From Acytostelium subglobosum LB1 (lineage: Eukaryota > Evosea > Eumycetozoa > Acytosteliales > Acytosteliaceae): 64,000 nucleotides of DNA. The notes beneath the pieces are model-generated. The model made no database searches. It saw only the letters and a list, made by a program, of their open reading frames with translations, and had not been told where the DNA came from. The stretch's first letter is position 1. The number at the start of each line of letters is the position of its first letter. Of this stretch, positions 45,206 through 56,575 are shown in pieces. The stretch covers positions 930,001 through 994,000 of the forward strand of contig NW_012236527.1 of NCBI RefSeq assembly GCF_000787575.1, read 5' to 3'. Both the position numbers and the translations under genes were made by a program.

Positions 45206-46502
45206 TATTATTATTATCTATATATGTGTATCTGTATAATTATATATATTAAAGATGTCAAGTAATACTACTATTACTATTACTACTACTATTGCGTTCT
45301 GCTTCCTTTTCCCTAATGTGATTGATTGATTGATTGACTACTCCTACAATAATGATGTGAATTAATTAATCCAACAACAATCCTTATTTATAAATAAACG
45401 TGTAATATATATATATGTATTTAGGTATATATTATTATATACTTGTGATGATGAGATGAGTAATACTATTAATTGCAATTTACTTCTGTTGAAGTGGAGA
45501 TTGGTGTGAGAAGGGGAATAATGACAAAAAAACTAAATAAATAGTTGTTGAACGAATGTGATCCCCCCTTCCAACTCACCCTCACATCTCAGATTGTTGA
45601 TGTTGAACACCAAACACGCGTGTGTGTCAGTGTTTGTTTGTTTCGTTCACTCAAGTCAAACAGAACTTTGAATCAATTTTGGTGAAGTCATCTTTGACCA
45701 GGGTAGAAGTAGATATAGTTGGATTGTTATAACATGTTGGGTGGGTTCAACAAATATTATAACAATGAGAGTTATAAAGACACAATCAGATATATATAGC
45801 ATTAGTAATGTTATTATTAAGATGCAACTTATGTGTTGATTGAATAACAAAGTACAACTGAACTGCGCGCCAAACAATGTTACTCCCTCTAATTAATGGT
45901 CTAAGCTCATACTAAGCTTTGTCAAGTGGTGAATGAATGAATGAATGATTGAATGATTTATTGCTTGTGAAGTTCTTTGTAAACTGTGCATCATGATCAT
46001 AGTCATTGTAACAACAACAATCACTCTTTTGTTACTGTTTGACAACAGTCAGAATACTTGAATTCAAATTTGAAGTTTAAACTTCTGTGCTCACAACGGA
46101 CATTTTGAAATGAAAGTAAATGGAGGGAATTTGATCAAATCAAAATAACGACTTTTTTCAAACATGTTTTCAAATTTTACGTGTGAATGATGAGTGAGTG
46201 CGGATTTTGAAGTGATCACACATTCAACACTCTTTAACGGACCTCTTGCTTATAAGCCAATCCTCAGAGGACAATCAGAACATATCAATTGACACCACAC
46301 AAGTACAATCTACTTCATACAAGTATTACTCTTTAAATTGTATGTATACCATATCATCTATCTTATTAACATCACCATCGCTCAACACTGCCACTCTATC
46401 AATCGTACTCTTAAACAGACTTCTAACATCATTCACTCATTCTTCTATCTCGTACAATCATACAAAACAGTTCTAAAGTTAATCAATTAAACTCATAACA
46501 TA
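45206..46502. promoter_or_regulatory. 1.3-kb divergent region between the Rab gene and histone H4
   Basis: No gene supported; very AT-rich with GATT/GAAT repeats. A TATAAG at 46251-46256 is a possible TATA element for H4, though about 250 nt from the ATG. Transcription start not determinable. Confidence 0.4.
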
Positions 46503-46829
46503 ATGTCTACTGCCCCATCAGGAAGAGGAAAGACCGGAGGAAAGGTCGGAGGAAAGGTCGGAGCCAAGAGACACAGAAAGGTGTTGAAGGACTACATCCA
46601 CGGAATCACCAAGCCCGCCATCCGTCGTCTTGCACGCAGAGGAGGTGTGAAGCGTATCTCGTTCCCCATCTACGAGGAGATCCGTAACGTTCTCCGTAAC
46701 TTCTTGGAGAATGTGGTCCGTGACTCTGTCGCCTACACTGAGCACGCCAACAGACGTACTGTCACTGCCATGGATGTCGTCTATGCCCTCAAGAAGCAAG
46801 GTCGTACCCTCTACGGTTTCAACTCATAA
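46503..46829 (+). CDS. Histone H4
   Basis: A single exon of 108 aa, slightly longer than the usual 103. The core is almost canonical: [34 protein letters not shown], given in blocks, with [43 protein letters not shown]. The N-terminal tail is extended ([19 protein letters not shown]), with Val where animals have Leu. The gene is intronless and GC-rich relative to its surroundings, with codon use typical of highly expressed genes. A histone-type stem-loop lies 65 nt after the stop, suggesting replication-dependent control. Confidence 0.98.
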   Translation: MSTAPSGRGKTGGKVGGKVGAKRHRKVLKDYIHGITKPAIRRLARRGGVKRISFPIYEEIRNVLRNFLENVVRDSVAYTEHANRRTVTAMDVVYALKKQGRTLYGFNS

Positions 46830-46894
46830 ACTGAGTGGACCATGAGCTCAAAGTGAACTAGCAAGGCCGTACTCCTACTGGTGTCTAAACAAAG

Positions 46895-46921
46895 GGTGTT
46901 TCTTAACACCACCACAAAGAG
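46895..46921 (+). terminator. Histone-type 3' stem-loop and purine-rich downstream element
   Basis: GGTGTT-TCTT-AACACC forms a perfect 6-bp stem with a 4-nt loop, preceded by AAAG and followed by ACCACA and then AAAGAG. This matches the order and spacing of metazoan replication-dependent histone 3' ends (stem GGYYYU / loop UHHU / ARRRCC, ACCA, purine-rich U7 site), apart from one G-C pair in the middle of the stem. Confidence 0.75.
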
Positions 46922-47278
46922 TTTAGAACTTTATCATTATCCATTGTTCATCTACCTCATCAATCACTTCACCAATTTCTATGTATCATAATTGAAATGT
47001 CTTTCTTATCATCTTTCTTCATCTACATCTATATCTTTACATTCAACCAATCTCTGGTTCATGTTGTCAATGTTTGTTCTCTTTATCTAACTCTAAAAAA
47101 TCCTCAATTATCTTATCAACATTGTTGGGTCCGATGTTCCAAGAATTGATGTGACAACAACTTAACATACATGACTAACCCTCGTATTCGTTGTCTACCT
47201 GTCATTCGTCAATACCACCAACATACTTGTATCAAAGAGATAGAGATAACACAATAATATTATACGTTCATTCCATCT
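46922..47278. other. Intergenic region between H4 and the POT1-like gene
   Basis: AT/CT-rich; no further gene recognised. Holds the 3' flank of H4 and the short promoter of the next gene. Confidence 0.5.
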
Positions 47279-48366
47279 ATGAATAAAGATGGACACAGGT
47301 CATTCAGTTCTGTCCAGGCAGGCGAGACCTTCAACATCTTTGCAATAGTAGAGGACTTATATAATGATATAAAGAAGTGTAACCTTGGTAATTATCATTT
47401 AACATTATTTATTATTAAATACTATATCATTCATACTCAAACTCATTCAATCATTAAATCAATCCAATAGACTGGAGCCTTACATTCATACTCAAAGATA
47501 AGAACAAAGAATTGGTATCTGCAACGTTGTTCTTTACCAATGATTGTGTTCAACATTATAGATTGATTGGAAAAGGTACATTGTTGTTATTTAAAGGACT
47601 ATATTGTTATAGTTATAGAGATAAGATATATGTAAAGGGAAGAATTAAGCAAGATGGTGGAGATTGCCAAGTTTATATCTTTCCATCCGATGTAGATATG
47701 TCCCATCCAACTCCATTGGAGTTACATAATGGACGACCGAGTGTAAACTACGTGGCATCGAAAGAGGATATCAAACTCATACATAGCTTCCTCAATGATG
47801 ACAGTCTGACCACAGTGCAATCTATACAAATGGAGGCCGTGAAGGGTACTTATGTTGACCTCATAGCACGACTCGATCACATTATGCTGCGGCAAGATGG
47901 CAAGATGATCAACCTCAATGTATGGGATGGCACTGGAGACTGTATTATGTGGGACGAGGATGTCTCTGAGATCACAGTTCGCAACACAGTCCAAGTCAAC
48001 AGTTGGGAGGCGAGCCACATCAAAACATTCACCGAGACACCTCTTGGTACTTGGTTACTATTCACAGGACTTAGGTAAGTAAAGACATCATCGCCATCCG
48101 TTGATTGTGTACTAATTAGTCGATCAATCAATCATCCTGCCATCATAGAGTAAACATATATCGAGACAAGAAGGAGTTGATGTTACAAAGAACATCCACC
48201 ATCAGGCCACTTGCACTTGGAGATGCCAGAGTTGTTCAACGACTAAGGTATTGAATGTTGTTGTTCATATGGACATGATCACTCACTAACTAATACATGT
48301 TTGTTTACACCTGTTAGACGACATTTAACAATACTTGAGGAGCACTCTAGCATTCATGAGAGGTGA
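47279..48366 (+). CDS. POT1-like telomere end-binding protein (two OB folds)
   Basis: Exons 47279-47387, 47471-48074, 48149-48247 and 48318-48366 give 286 aa. The layout matches the N-terminal half of POT1. OB1 is at ~10-115 (VQAGETFNIFAIVEDLY, DWSLTFILKDK, GTLLLFKGLYCYSY). OB2 is at ~150-260 (VQSIQMEAVKGTYVDLIARL, KMINLNVWDGTGD, LLFTGLRVNIYRDKKEL); the 'KVWDGT'-like block is typical of POT1. POT1 caps single-stranded telomeric DNA. The protein lacks the C-terminal TPP1-binding part of animal POT1. Another ssDNA-binding OB protein is possible. Confidence 0.65.
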
Positions 48367-48816
48367 CCGATCAGATCGATCACCTTTGAACATCGTTTTG
48401 GGTAATCAAAGACTCACTTCCCATTATTGGTCTTCTGGGTCCGTTCGTAACAGACGAGTGTGAATCGCACCATCCCACCTTGACCGTTTCACAATCCAAC
48501 CACACACGTGGGCTTTTCGCCTTGTGGGAGCGAGGTCCTCAACACAAAAACCCAAATAAAAATGTTTTGATCAGTGAGTGGACCACACTAAATCTAACAC
48601 ACAATCAAATCAAATCAATCAATCACATAAAGGCCAATCCGCCAATCGCATAGACATAATATATATATAATACAACAGTAGCAAGCAAGCATACAGCATA
48701 CATCATACTAGACAACGACAACAACAACAACAACGGCAACATCAACAAAGACCATCCAGCATATACATATATAACAAGGCTGTTGTATAACAGCAGCAGC
48801 CAATCCAATCCAAGAT
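48367..48816. other. Intergenic region upstream of the kinase gene
   Basis: No ORF of interest; CAA-rich leader in the last ~100 nt. Confidence 0.5.
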
Positions 48817-51800
48817 ATGGATGATAATATACTAAACAATGACAACACATCGTCTACCTCTGCAGCCTCAGACCCAGTGCTACACAGTGGATTCCTCACC
48901 AAGCAAGGTGGAACAGTCCACAACTGTAAGACATCGTCCTCCCACTTGACCACGCTGGACACCCACTAACCATTCATCCATCCATCCATAACACATAACA
49001 GGGAAGATACGATGGTTCATACTGAAGAAGGACACACTATACTACTATGTTACCAATGTCAACTGGGAGAAGCAACGTCCAAGAGGTGTTGTATACCTTG
49101 GCAAGGGCGTGGAGGTGTCCGAGGTCAACTACAAAGGCAGGAAGTATTGTTTCCAGATTGTGCCTCCATTGCAACAACAACAACAACAGCAACTACAGCA
49201 ACAACAGCTATCAACATCGCCTGGATCATCCAGTCCAGGTCTGTTGGGTACCAGTCCACCAAAAAGTGCATACTATGACGATGATATTGCCATGGGTTAT
49301 GGATGTTTGCCAACATCGTCACTCACTGGACCACCACAGCCACGCGTCTACCTAATCTCGGCACAGACTGTGTTTGATCAGAAGAAATGGATCGAGAAGC
49401 TCAAAGAAGTGATCAATTCCAACTCCACGCCACAGTCCACATTTAGGAAGCCTGTACACGATCAGATCTCAGCGTCCATCAAAGACATGGCCACAGGTTG
49501 GCGGAGAAAGTAAGTTAGTGATTGATTGATCGAATGGAATGATTCCACCCTAACACGCTCCTCGTTCGTTGGCCAAATAGGGACTCATTCGCACAAAGCC
49601 CATCACTACTGAACAGACGAGAGTCAATGGATTCAGTCAACAACTTGATCAAGGTATCCTTGTCCAAGCGCAAGTTCTACTTCTATCATGACGATTTGAC
49701 CGTGCCTGAGTTGGCATTCATTGAATCGCCACCACCAGCACGCAAGATCACCTCTCCATTCTATTCGCCAGTGACTCATCTCAACTCACCATCTCAGCTT
49801 TCGGCCTCGCCACCACTCTCCTCATCATCATCATCGTCATCCAGCCACAGCCTATCACCGCTGTCCACCTCACCCGTCTCACCTTCGACCTCGTTGCATG
49901 GTGGCGGCGTCATGATGCATGTGCCCATATCATCCGCGCCCATGCCAACGGGATCAAAGCAGCCCAAGATAGTGGTGCACCACATTGCCAAGGACTCATT
50001 CCAGATCAACAACTTGGGTCAATGTCCTATCAACTTCCAGATACTCTCGCCCTTTGATGTCAACTACACACTCTCATTCCACCCTGCCACAGGCACGATA
50101 GCCATTGGCGAGACATTGCAGGTGGCAGTCGAGCTCGTCGTCTATACCCACGTCGAAGCCGACATCTACAGCACGGTGTGCATTCGCGGTGGAGGCGAGT
50201 TCACGTTGTTCACGCGAGTCGTATCCGACCCGATCTTGCCCCTCTTCCTGCGCGCATGCAACGGCACCGTGCTCAACGATGCCGACTCTGCACAGATGTA
50301 CGGATACATCAAGGAGAAGCCAGCTGTGATGAAGCGTCTGCAAGAACTGGCACACACTATGATCGCGAATGGCCAGCACATCAACCCTAAGGAATACGCA
50401 CTTGGCGCACTCTCTCTGACTGGATCAGGCGCGGGTATCCCTCGCTACATCCATTCACGTGTCCGCATCTCCAAGTATGTGTTGACGTTTGGCAAGCAAG
50501 GTGATCAGACTGCCAACATCTACCAGCTGCTCACTGAGAAGTTCCTGATATCCAACTCTGGCGACACAGACATCAGCTTCCAGTTCCATCAGCCCAACCT
50601 CAAGCGCAATCAGTTCAACTTGTCGATGGTGCCACGCAACGGTAACTTGGCGCGTGGCGAGTGGTTCTACATCAAGTGCTCGATGACTGTGTTCGAGCAG
50701 ATCGAGGTCAACGAGGTGATCCAGCTCATCATCAATCAGCGCGAGGTCCACTACATCCTCGTCAAGATTAAGTGCGAGAACATTCACGCTGGCAACAAGG
50801 AGATAGACTTGGAGTCAGAGCTTGTTATCCAGGACCAGCTTGGCCACGGTGCGGCAGGCGAGGTGTTCCGCGCACTCATCTCTGTCAACAATCTGAAGGG
50901 ACATCTGACGCGCAACAGTTATGAGCGCGGCAATTGGATACGGCGACACCCAACAGACAACACCATCATGGTGGCAGTCAAGCGGCTGCACCAGCTGGCA
51001 GAGCCATCGCCAGAGATCATCCAGGACTTTTACAGCGAGGTCAAGGTGCTCAGCATGCTGAACCACCCCAACATCGTCAAGTACGTTGGTGGATGCACCA
51101 AGATAGGCAACTGGGCCATCGTCATGGAGTACCTACCCTGTGGCAACCTCATGGATGTCCTGGCCGACGACATCGTACCAATCCCGTTCGCATTAGTGTT
51201 GAGAATGGCGTTGGACATTGCCCAAGGACTGCACTACCTGCACTCCCTTGGCATCTGGCACTTGGATCTCAAGTCACCAAACCTGTTGGTCAACTCCCTG
51301 TCCCTTAAGGCATCGGTCAACATCAAGGTGGCCGACTTTAACACCTGTATCAACAAGAGTAGAATAACTGGACGTAAGTATCATTCACTCACTCAATCAA
51401 TCAATCAGTCAGTCACTGACACACGCACACATATAGTGTTTGGACCAAGTGGACCTGGAGTCAAGAAGGGAACAACACTTTGGATGTCACCGGAGGTGAT
51501 CAGGGGCGATGTATATAGTGAGAAGTGTGATGTCTATTCGTATGGAATTATATTATGGGAGATGTTGACCCGCAGACTACCTTATGAGGACGTGGTGTTC
51601 AATTGCGAGATTGAGCGACAGGTACTCAAGGGCAGACGTCCCGAGCTGCCCATACCCAACTGTCCACCCGACTATCTGCACCTGATGACCTCGTGTTGGG
51701 ACCAAGACCCAGAGGTGAGGCCTCAATTCGATCAGATCGTTCATAGCCTCAATCGAATGATCAGCAACTATGACATACAGGAGCAGAAGGCCAAGGCCTC

Positions 51801-52374
51801 CTTCCGTGGCCTACGTCGAACAAACAGTAGCAGCAGCATACATATACCACCTGCACTGGAAGTGGGCTCACCGGGCACACCTGACCAGTACCTCGATCGT
51901 GCCTTCAAGAACAACAACAGCAACAACAACAGCAACACCAACAGCAACACATTGGCACCACCAGCCAATGCCAATGATGTTCGCAAGTCCAAGATCAGAA
52001 TGAATACCAAGCGCCAAAGCTCCGACTCGTCATTCCTCTCAACGACCTTTGACTCGCGTCGTTCACGTGGCTCCAGCATCCTCCCTTTCAAGTTCTCCCC
52101 ACCCACCACACCTCATGGCTCGGCATACTTTGGAAAGACCACAAGGCCATCATCTACCACCTCTACCATCTCAACTACCAATATTACATCCACCACAACC
52201 ACAACAACTAACAATAATTCACATGGCGAACAAGACCTTATTTCCATTCCACTTCCAAACGAGCAGTCCAGTCTCAATCTACCAGCATCGATCATCAATA
52301 TGAAGGCAGGAGTTCGCAGCACCGTTCGATTTAATCCATCCTACACCAAAGTCGGTGTGACAAACAAGCTGTAG
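48817..52374 (+). CDS. PH-domain and Ig-like-domain TKL protein kinase with DFN motif
   Basis: Exons 48817-48925, 49002-49509, 49581-51373 and 51437-52374 give 1115 aa. A PH domain (residues ~20-190: SGFLTKQGG, WKIRWFILKK, IEKLKEVI) is split by a Gln/Ser-rich insert. Ser-rich linkers and one or two Ig-like (MSP/ASH-type) beta domains follow at ~300-600 (FQINNLGQCPINFQI, FLISNSGDTDISFQF). The kinase is at ~620-890: GHGAAGEV, VAVKRL, HLDLKSPN (catalytic Asp present, Arg of HRD replaced by Leu), DFN instead of DFG at ~791, and TTLWMSPEV. TKL class, Ser/Thr or dual specificity. The last intron (63 nt) keeps the frame open if retained. The C-terminus is Asn/Thr/Ser-rich. Confidence 0.85.
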
Positions 52375-53313
52375 CTTCGCTCCATGACTCCATGGCGTGG
52401 CCGCCAAGCCTTCCAGCTTCATCAATCTCCACTCAATCATTCAACCAACCATTCAACCATTCAATCATGCAATCAATCAAGTAATCAAATTATTTATTAT
52501 CTTCTGGCTGGCCAACTTATATAAATCCACCATCATACCATGTTATATGCTCATGATCATTGCAGACTTAATCTTGGACTCTCTTTGGCTTTGAGGGCAC
52601 ACTCACTCATGTGATCAATCAATCAATCAAGAAACAGTAGTAGAAGAAGAAGAAGAGTTGGAGAACCATCACCAACATCACCACCATCATTACTATTATC
52701 ATCACTCATCGTCATCATGTTCATCAATCAATTAATGTTGTCTGCCATTATTATTGTCATCTCTGTAAAATTGTCATTGAATGTTGAGATTGATGTCAAA
52801 CTACAAAACAAGCACAAAGTGCCCATTTAGTACAGAACCGATCAATCATCGATTCGTCGGATATTCACAACTCATCTCATCAACATCTTCATCACCATCA
52901 CCATCAATATTGGTAATCCTATTCTCTCTTCTCATCATCCTCATTCACTCACACACTCACACTCACACACTCACAATCACTCACACCATCAATTAGCTGA
53001 CCTGTCATGTCAAACCAATCAGATCACCACCATCAACACTCTCTCACACATCATCACCTCATATATGTCATTCTGGAAATCACTTACAAGTTGAGGAATA
53101 TGCATATGACCAACTCTGCACCTGGACAGAGTCAGTATTGTTGATTATCCACTATCCACATCCTATCGGACAACCTCATTGCCCCACCAGTCCTGTCCAG
53201 TCCAGACCTTACCAGACCAGAAATATATATATATGTTGAAGTACTTCATTATATAATTATATATATTTATTTATCCGAGTTTAGCTATAATCTGATCTAG
53301 TAGAACAACCAAA
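52375..53313. other. 0.9-kb intergenic region after the kinase gene
   Basis: (CAAT/ATCA)n and CACA/CTCA repeats; no coding ORF supported. AT-rich promoter of the next gene near 53220-53300. Confidence 0.5.
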
Positions 53314-54119
53314 ATGTCATTGTTGAATAGAGGAATGTAGGTACAATCAATCAATAGAATGAATTGCTAAAAATAATATTAATAATATTTAATTCCCAAT
53401 TAGACTCAAGGACTTTCCTTGGATCATAATATGGACAGTTATTACCAATTCATTTATCCTGGTTATCACAATAGCAATAATGACAATCAAATGGGATGCC
53501 TCATGCTACACATCAATTATATTCCTAGTCTTATATTGTGTTGTATTTTTAGCTAATCACATCTATGGATTCCTCTTTTATTATATCTTTAAGAAACATT
53601 TGTAAGTATTATAATCATCTTGGAATCAGAAGAAAGAATAACTCTAACCTTTCATTTAATTAATCAATCATTCTATAGAATGGTTCGAGCCAATGTTCTG
53701 TACTCATCATTCATCATTTTCACTGGTTTATCGATTGCTTTGTTCATGGTATCAGAGTTGATCAAGGATGATTGTGTAAGTTGTAATAATTTATCTTTTG
53801 GAAAATATCAAATTATTTATTAATTTCCATCCAATCAAACAAATAATTATAGCCAAACTCTGAATTGTTCCATAAGCTGATGCGTGCTTGTGGAATTATT
53901 GATGTTGTATTCTTGGGAGTATTCTTGATTTATATTATCTCTGTTGGATGCTCATCTGCATCAACAAAGAAGATGAAGCCAGGTGCCAACCAACATGTAG
54001 ATGATTTGGAGATGGCCACCAAGAAGGAGGAGGATGAGAACAACAACAACAACGTTGGTGGCGCTGGTGCTACTGACATGCCAATCGAGGTACCAAAGTC
54101 TGAGCATCCATCAGCATAG
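53314..54119 (+). CDS. Hypothetical four-transmembrane protein
   Basis: Exons 53314-53336, 53404-53601, 53679-53775 and 53853-54119 give 194 aa. Four hydrophobic segments are visible: IIIWTVITNSFILVITIAI, SIIFLVLYCVVFLANHIYG, YSSFIIFTGLSIALFMVS and VVFLGVFLIYIISVGC. A charged, Asn-rich cytoplasmic-type tail (KKMKPGANQ, KKEEDENN) follows. No family recognised; size and topology recall small tetraspan proteins, but no tetraspanin CCG motif is present. All splice phases fit (the first exon is only 23 coding nt). Convergent with the next gene. Confidence 0.8.
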
Positions 54120-54262
54120 ACCCACACTTACCTCTAGGCTAAGTCCATGTCCATGTCCAAGTCCAAGTATATCCCTTTCTAAGTAACACTATACATTCAA
54201 TCAAATAAACAAATAATAAGTAAAGTTATATAATTATTATTATCATAGATAGTATCGGTTGA

Positions 54263-55850
54263 TTAAGCGCAGATTGAATAGACAGTGTTGTCAATTGTAA
54301 AGTCACATGGACTGGATGATTGACAGTAGAGTGAGTCGATCTTGCCACCTTGGTCAGTGTTGCCAGTGAACTGTGTGTCAGTGATGATGACCGATGACAT
54401 TTGACAAAAGATGGAACCACCGAATGATGAGGCGGAGTTGTAACTGATGTCACTGTTGGAGATGTGCATCTTGGTGCCATTGATCAACAATGCTCCACCC
54501 TCAGTAGCCATAGTCGAATGCAAAATGGACACATTCTGGAAGGTACCTGGTGCTGAGTTGATCACAACAGCACTTCCAGTAGCATTGAGAACGCTCGAGT
54601 CTGAGACAGAGAAGTCAGTGTCTTTATTTGATTGATTGATTGATTGAGTGAGATGGTATGTTAGTGGATTGGACTTGGAGACGACACACAACCTTGGCAT
54701 GATATTTACCTTGGATAAAGATTGATCCACCGACGGCTGATGGTCTCAGGAGACGTCCACCTTCAAAGGTGCAGTCATTGATGGTGATCATGGACTTTCC
54801 AGCGCTGTTTCCAACGATACAGATGTCGGCACCAGTAGTGTTGGCAACGTTGTAGCTGAACTGACACGATTGGACGGTGAGCTGTTCGGGCAAGTTGGCA
54901 ATGATATCACGGGGATTCATTTGATAGTAGATGGCACCACCATTCTCACCGTAGCAGTTGATGAATTGTGAGTTGGACACTGTGACGTTGGAGGTGTCGG
55001 CATAGATTCCACCACCGTTGGTACCTTGGATGCCTGGGCAGTCGGCAAAGAGGCATGAGTCCACCAGGATGTTGGCGTTGAGCGAGTGGACCGAGGTACC
55101 ATTGCACTCACGGAATACGCTGCTGTGGATGTTGATATCAGATCCGATAGCGCTGAACACACCTGAGCTGCCGGCCTCGATGTTTACGAATGTGCAGTTG
55201 ATGGTGTCGATCACGATTGATGTGTTGTAGGTGTTGGTCGCGCCAATGACACCACCGCCCACGTTCGAGTTTGAGAATTGGATGTTCTCGATGAGTCCAT
55301 AGAATGTGGAGATGCCGACCTCGACTCCGAGGAATGAACCAAACATTGAGTTGAGGTTGTTGACAATGAGACCGCTGACGTAGAGTCTGCTGTGGGTGTT
55401 GGCTGGGTCCAGTGGCTTCTGGGCAAACATGTCGTTCAATGTGAACAGGCTCTGCGAGCCATAGACGTTGGGCGAGAAGGTAACAACGGAGTTGGCCTGG
55501 GCTGGCAGCACTGTCAGGTTGAAGCCGTAGATGTCAAAGTTGCTGTTACCATAGCCTTGGTAGGTGCCGGGAAGCAGCAGCAGGGTCAGGGGTGGGTAGG
55601 TGCCCTTGTATGTGGCGGCGGGGAATTGGTTCTGGAACGAGGTGAGGGCGGTACTGACATCGGCGCATGGCGACGACTTTGAAGTGCCACACAGACCCTT
55701 GGTGACTGATGAGTGAGAGTCTATAGTGGCGTAATGCTCGCCAGTGTTTGAGCTGGATGGCTTGACATAGAGAGTGGTCATGCCTGTTTGCTGAGCGGTG
55801 GCACAGCAGACCATAATGGCAATGACAATGGACAATAAGTTAGTGCGCAT
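54263..55850 (-). CDS. Secreted right-handed beta-helix (pectin-lyase-like) protein
   Basis: Exons 55850-54710 and 54621-54263 give 499 aa. An N-terminal signal peptide (LLSIVIAIMVCCATAQQ) is followed by repeated short strands of the type 'NxSxSxxxFxNCxG..GGAIY', as in parallel beta-helix or polymorphic-membrane-protein repeats: SQFINCYGENGGAIYY, CTFEGGRLLRPSAVGGSIF, SDISYNSASSFGGSIFC. Many potential N-glycosylation sites occur. No TM or GPI tail is obvious, so it is probably secreted or spore-coat/matrix associated; the large dictyostelid families of such proteins are poorly characterised. Catalytic lyase residues cannot be assigned. The 88-nt intron contains (ATTG)n. Confidence 0.85.
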
Positions 55851-56575
55851 TGTTGATTGATTTAAGATTAGAGAGTATATTTATAAATTATATGATTGTT
55901 TGTACTCCTGGTGAATGTTTGATTGATTGATTGATTTGAACTGGAACTTGTCCTAAAGTTGGAGCTCAAGATACCCTATGATCATTAACTCATTAACAAA
56001 CATGTTTGTAACACTCGTTGTTTAGGACTGCCCCTGGCCATACAGGGTCAATCAATGATCAAAGGGTGGATTGTGATGTGATATGATGGGGTGTGGGGGA
56101 TGATCAGATTGGACCGGAGCGAGCAAAAGACGCAGGGGTGGCCCCTGTTTCGGGGCCTTGTCATGGGTCTGAATTTGAAGACGATGAGGAAAATTCGCGT
56201 GTCGGGTCTCTGTTGCGTAGGTATTCATCATGGAGTGACACCTTCTAACAGCACCAACATTACAACAAGAGGTTGATCTTTGCACAATCTTGGCGGCATA
56301 AAGATTTAAATGTGTTTGAAGGTCAACGAAGATGCTCCTACCATAGAATACAAGTGATCGGAGTAGACTAAGGAAACTTCCTCATCGGACGACAACGACT
56401 TGTCGTTTTGGACATTGTCATGCCCATTTCCATTGACAATCGGGCGGCAGGGAGTATTGTATGCTCCTGAACCTACTTTAATTAATTAAAGTAGTAGTAA
56501 CAAGCCATCAAGAAAAAGTGACAGGTGACAGTTAGATCGCGCGCGTATCTAGTGACCCTAGGGTCACTTGTCAAG
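55851..56575. other. Intergenic region with hairpin and palindrome
   Basis: No protein gene supported. A GGCCCC/GGGGCC hairpin is at 56140-56157, and a perfect 18-bp palindrome at 56551-56568, close after the stop of the next minus-strand gene. Confidence 0.5.
56551..56568. repeat. Perfect 18-bp palindrome
   Basis: AGTGACCCTAGGGTCACT reads the same on both strands. It lies a few bases beyond the stop codon of the minus-strand gene at 56576-57553 and next to a GCGCGCG run. Could be a 3'-end hairpin or a dimeric protein site. Confidence 0.85.
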
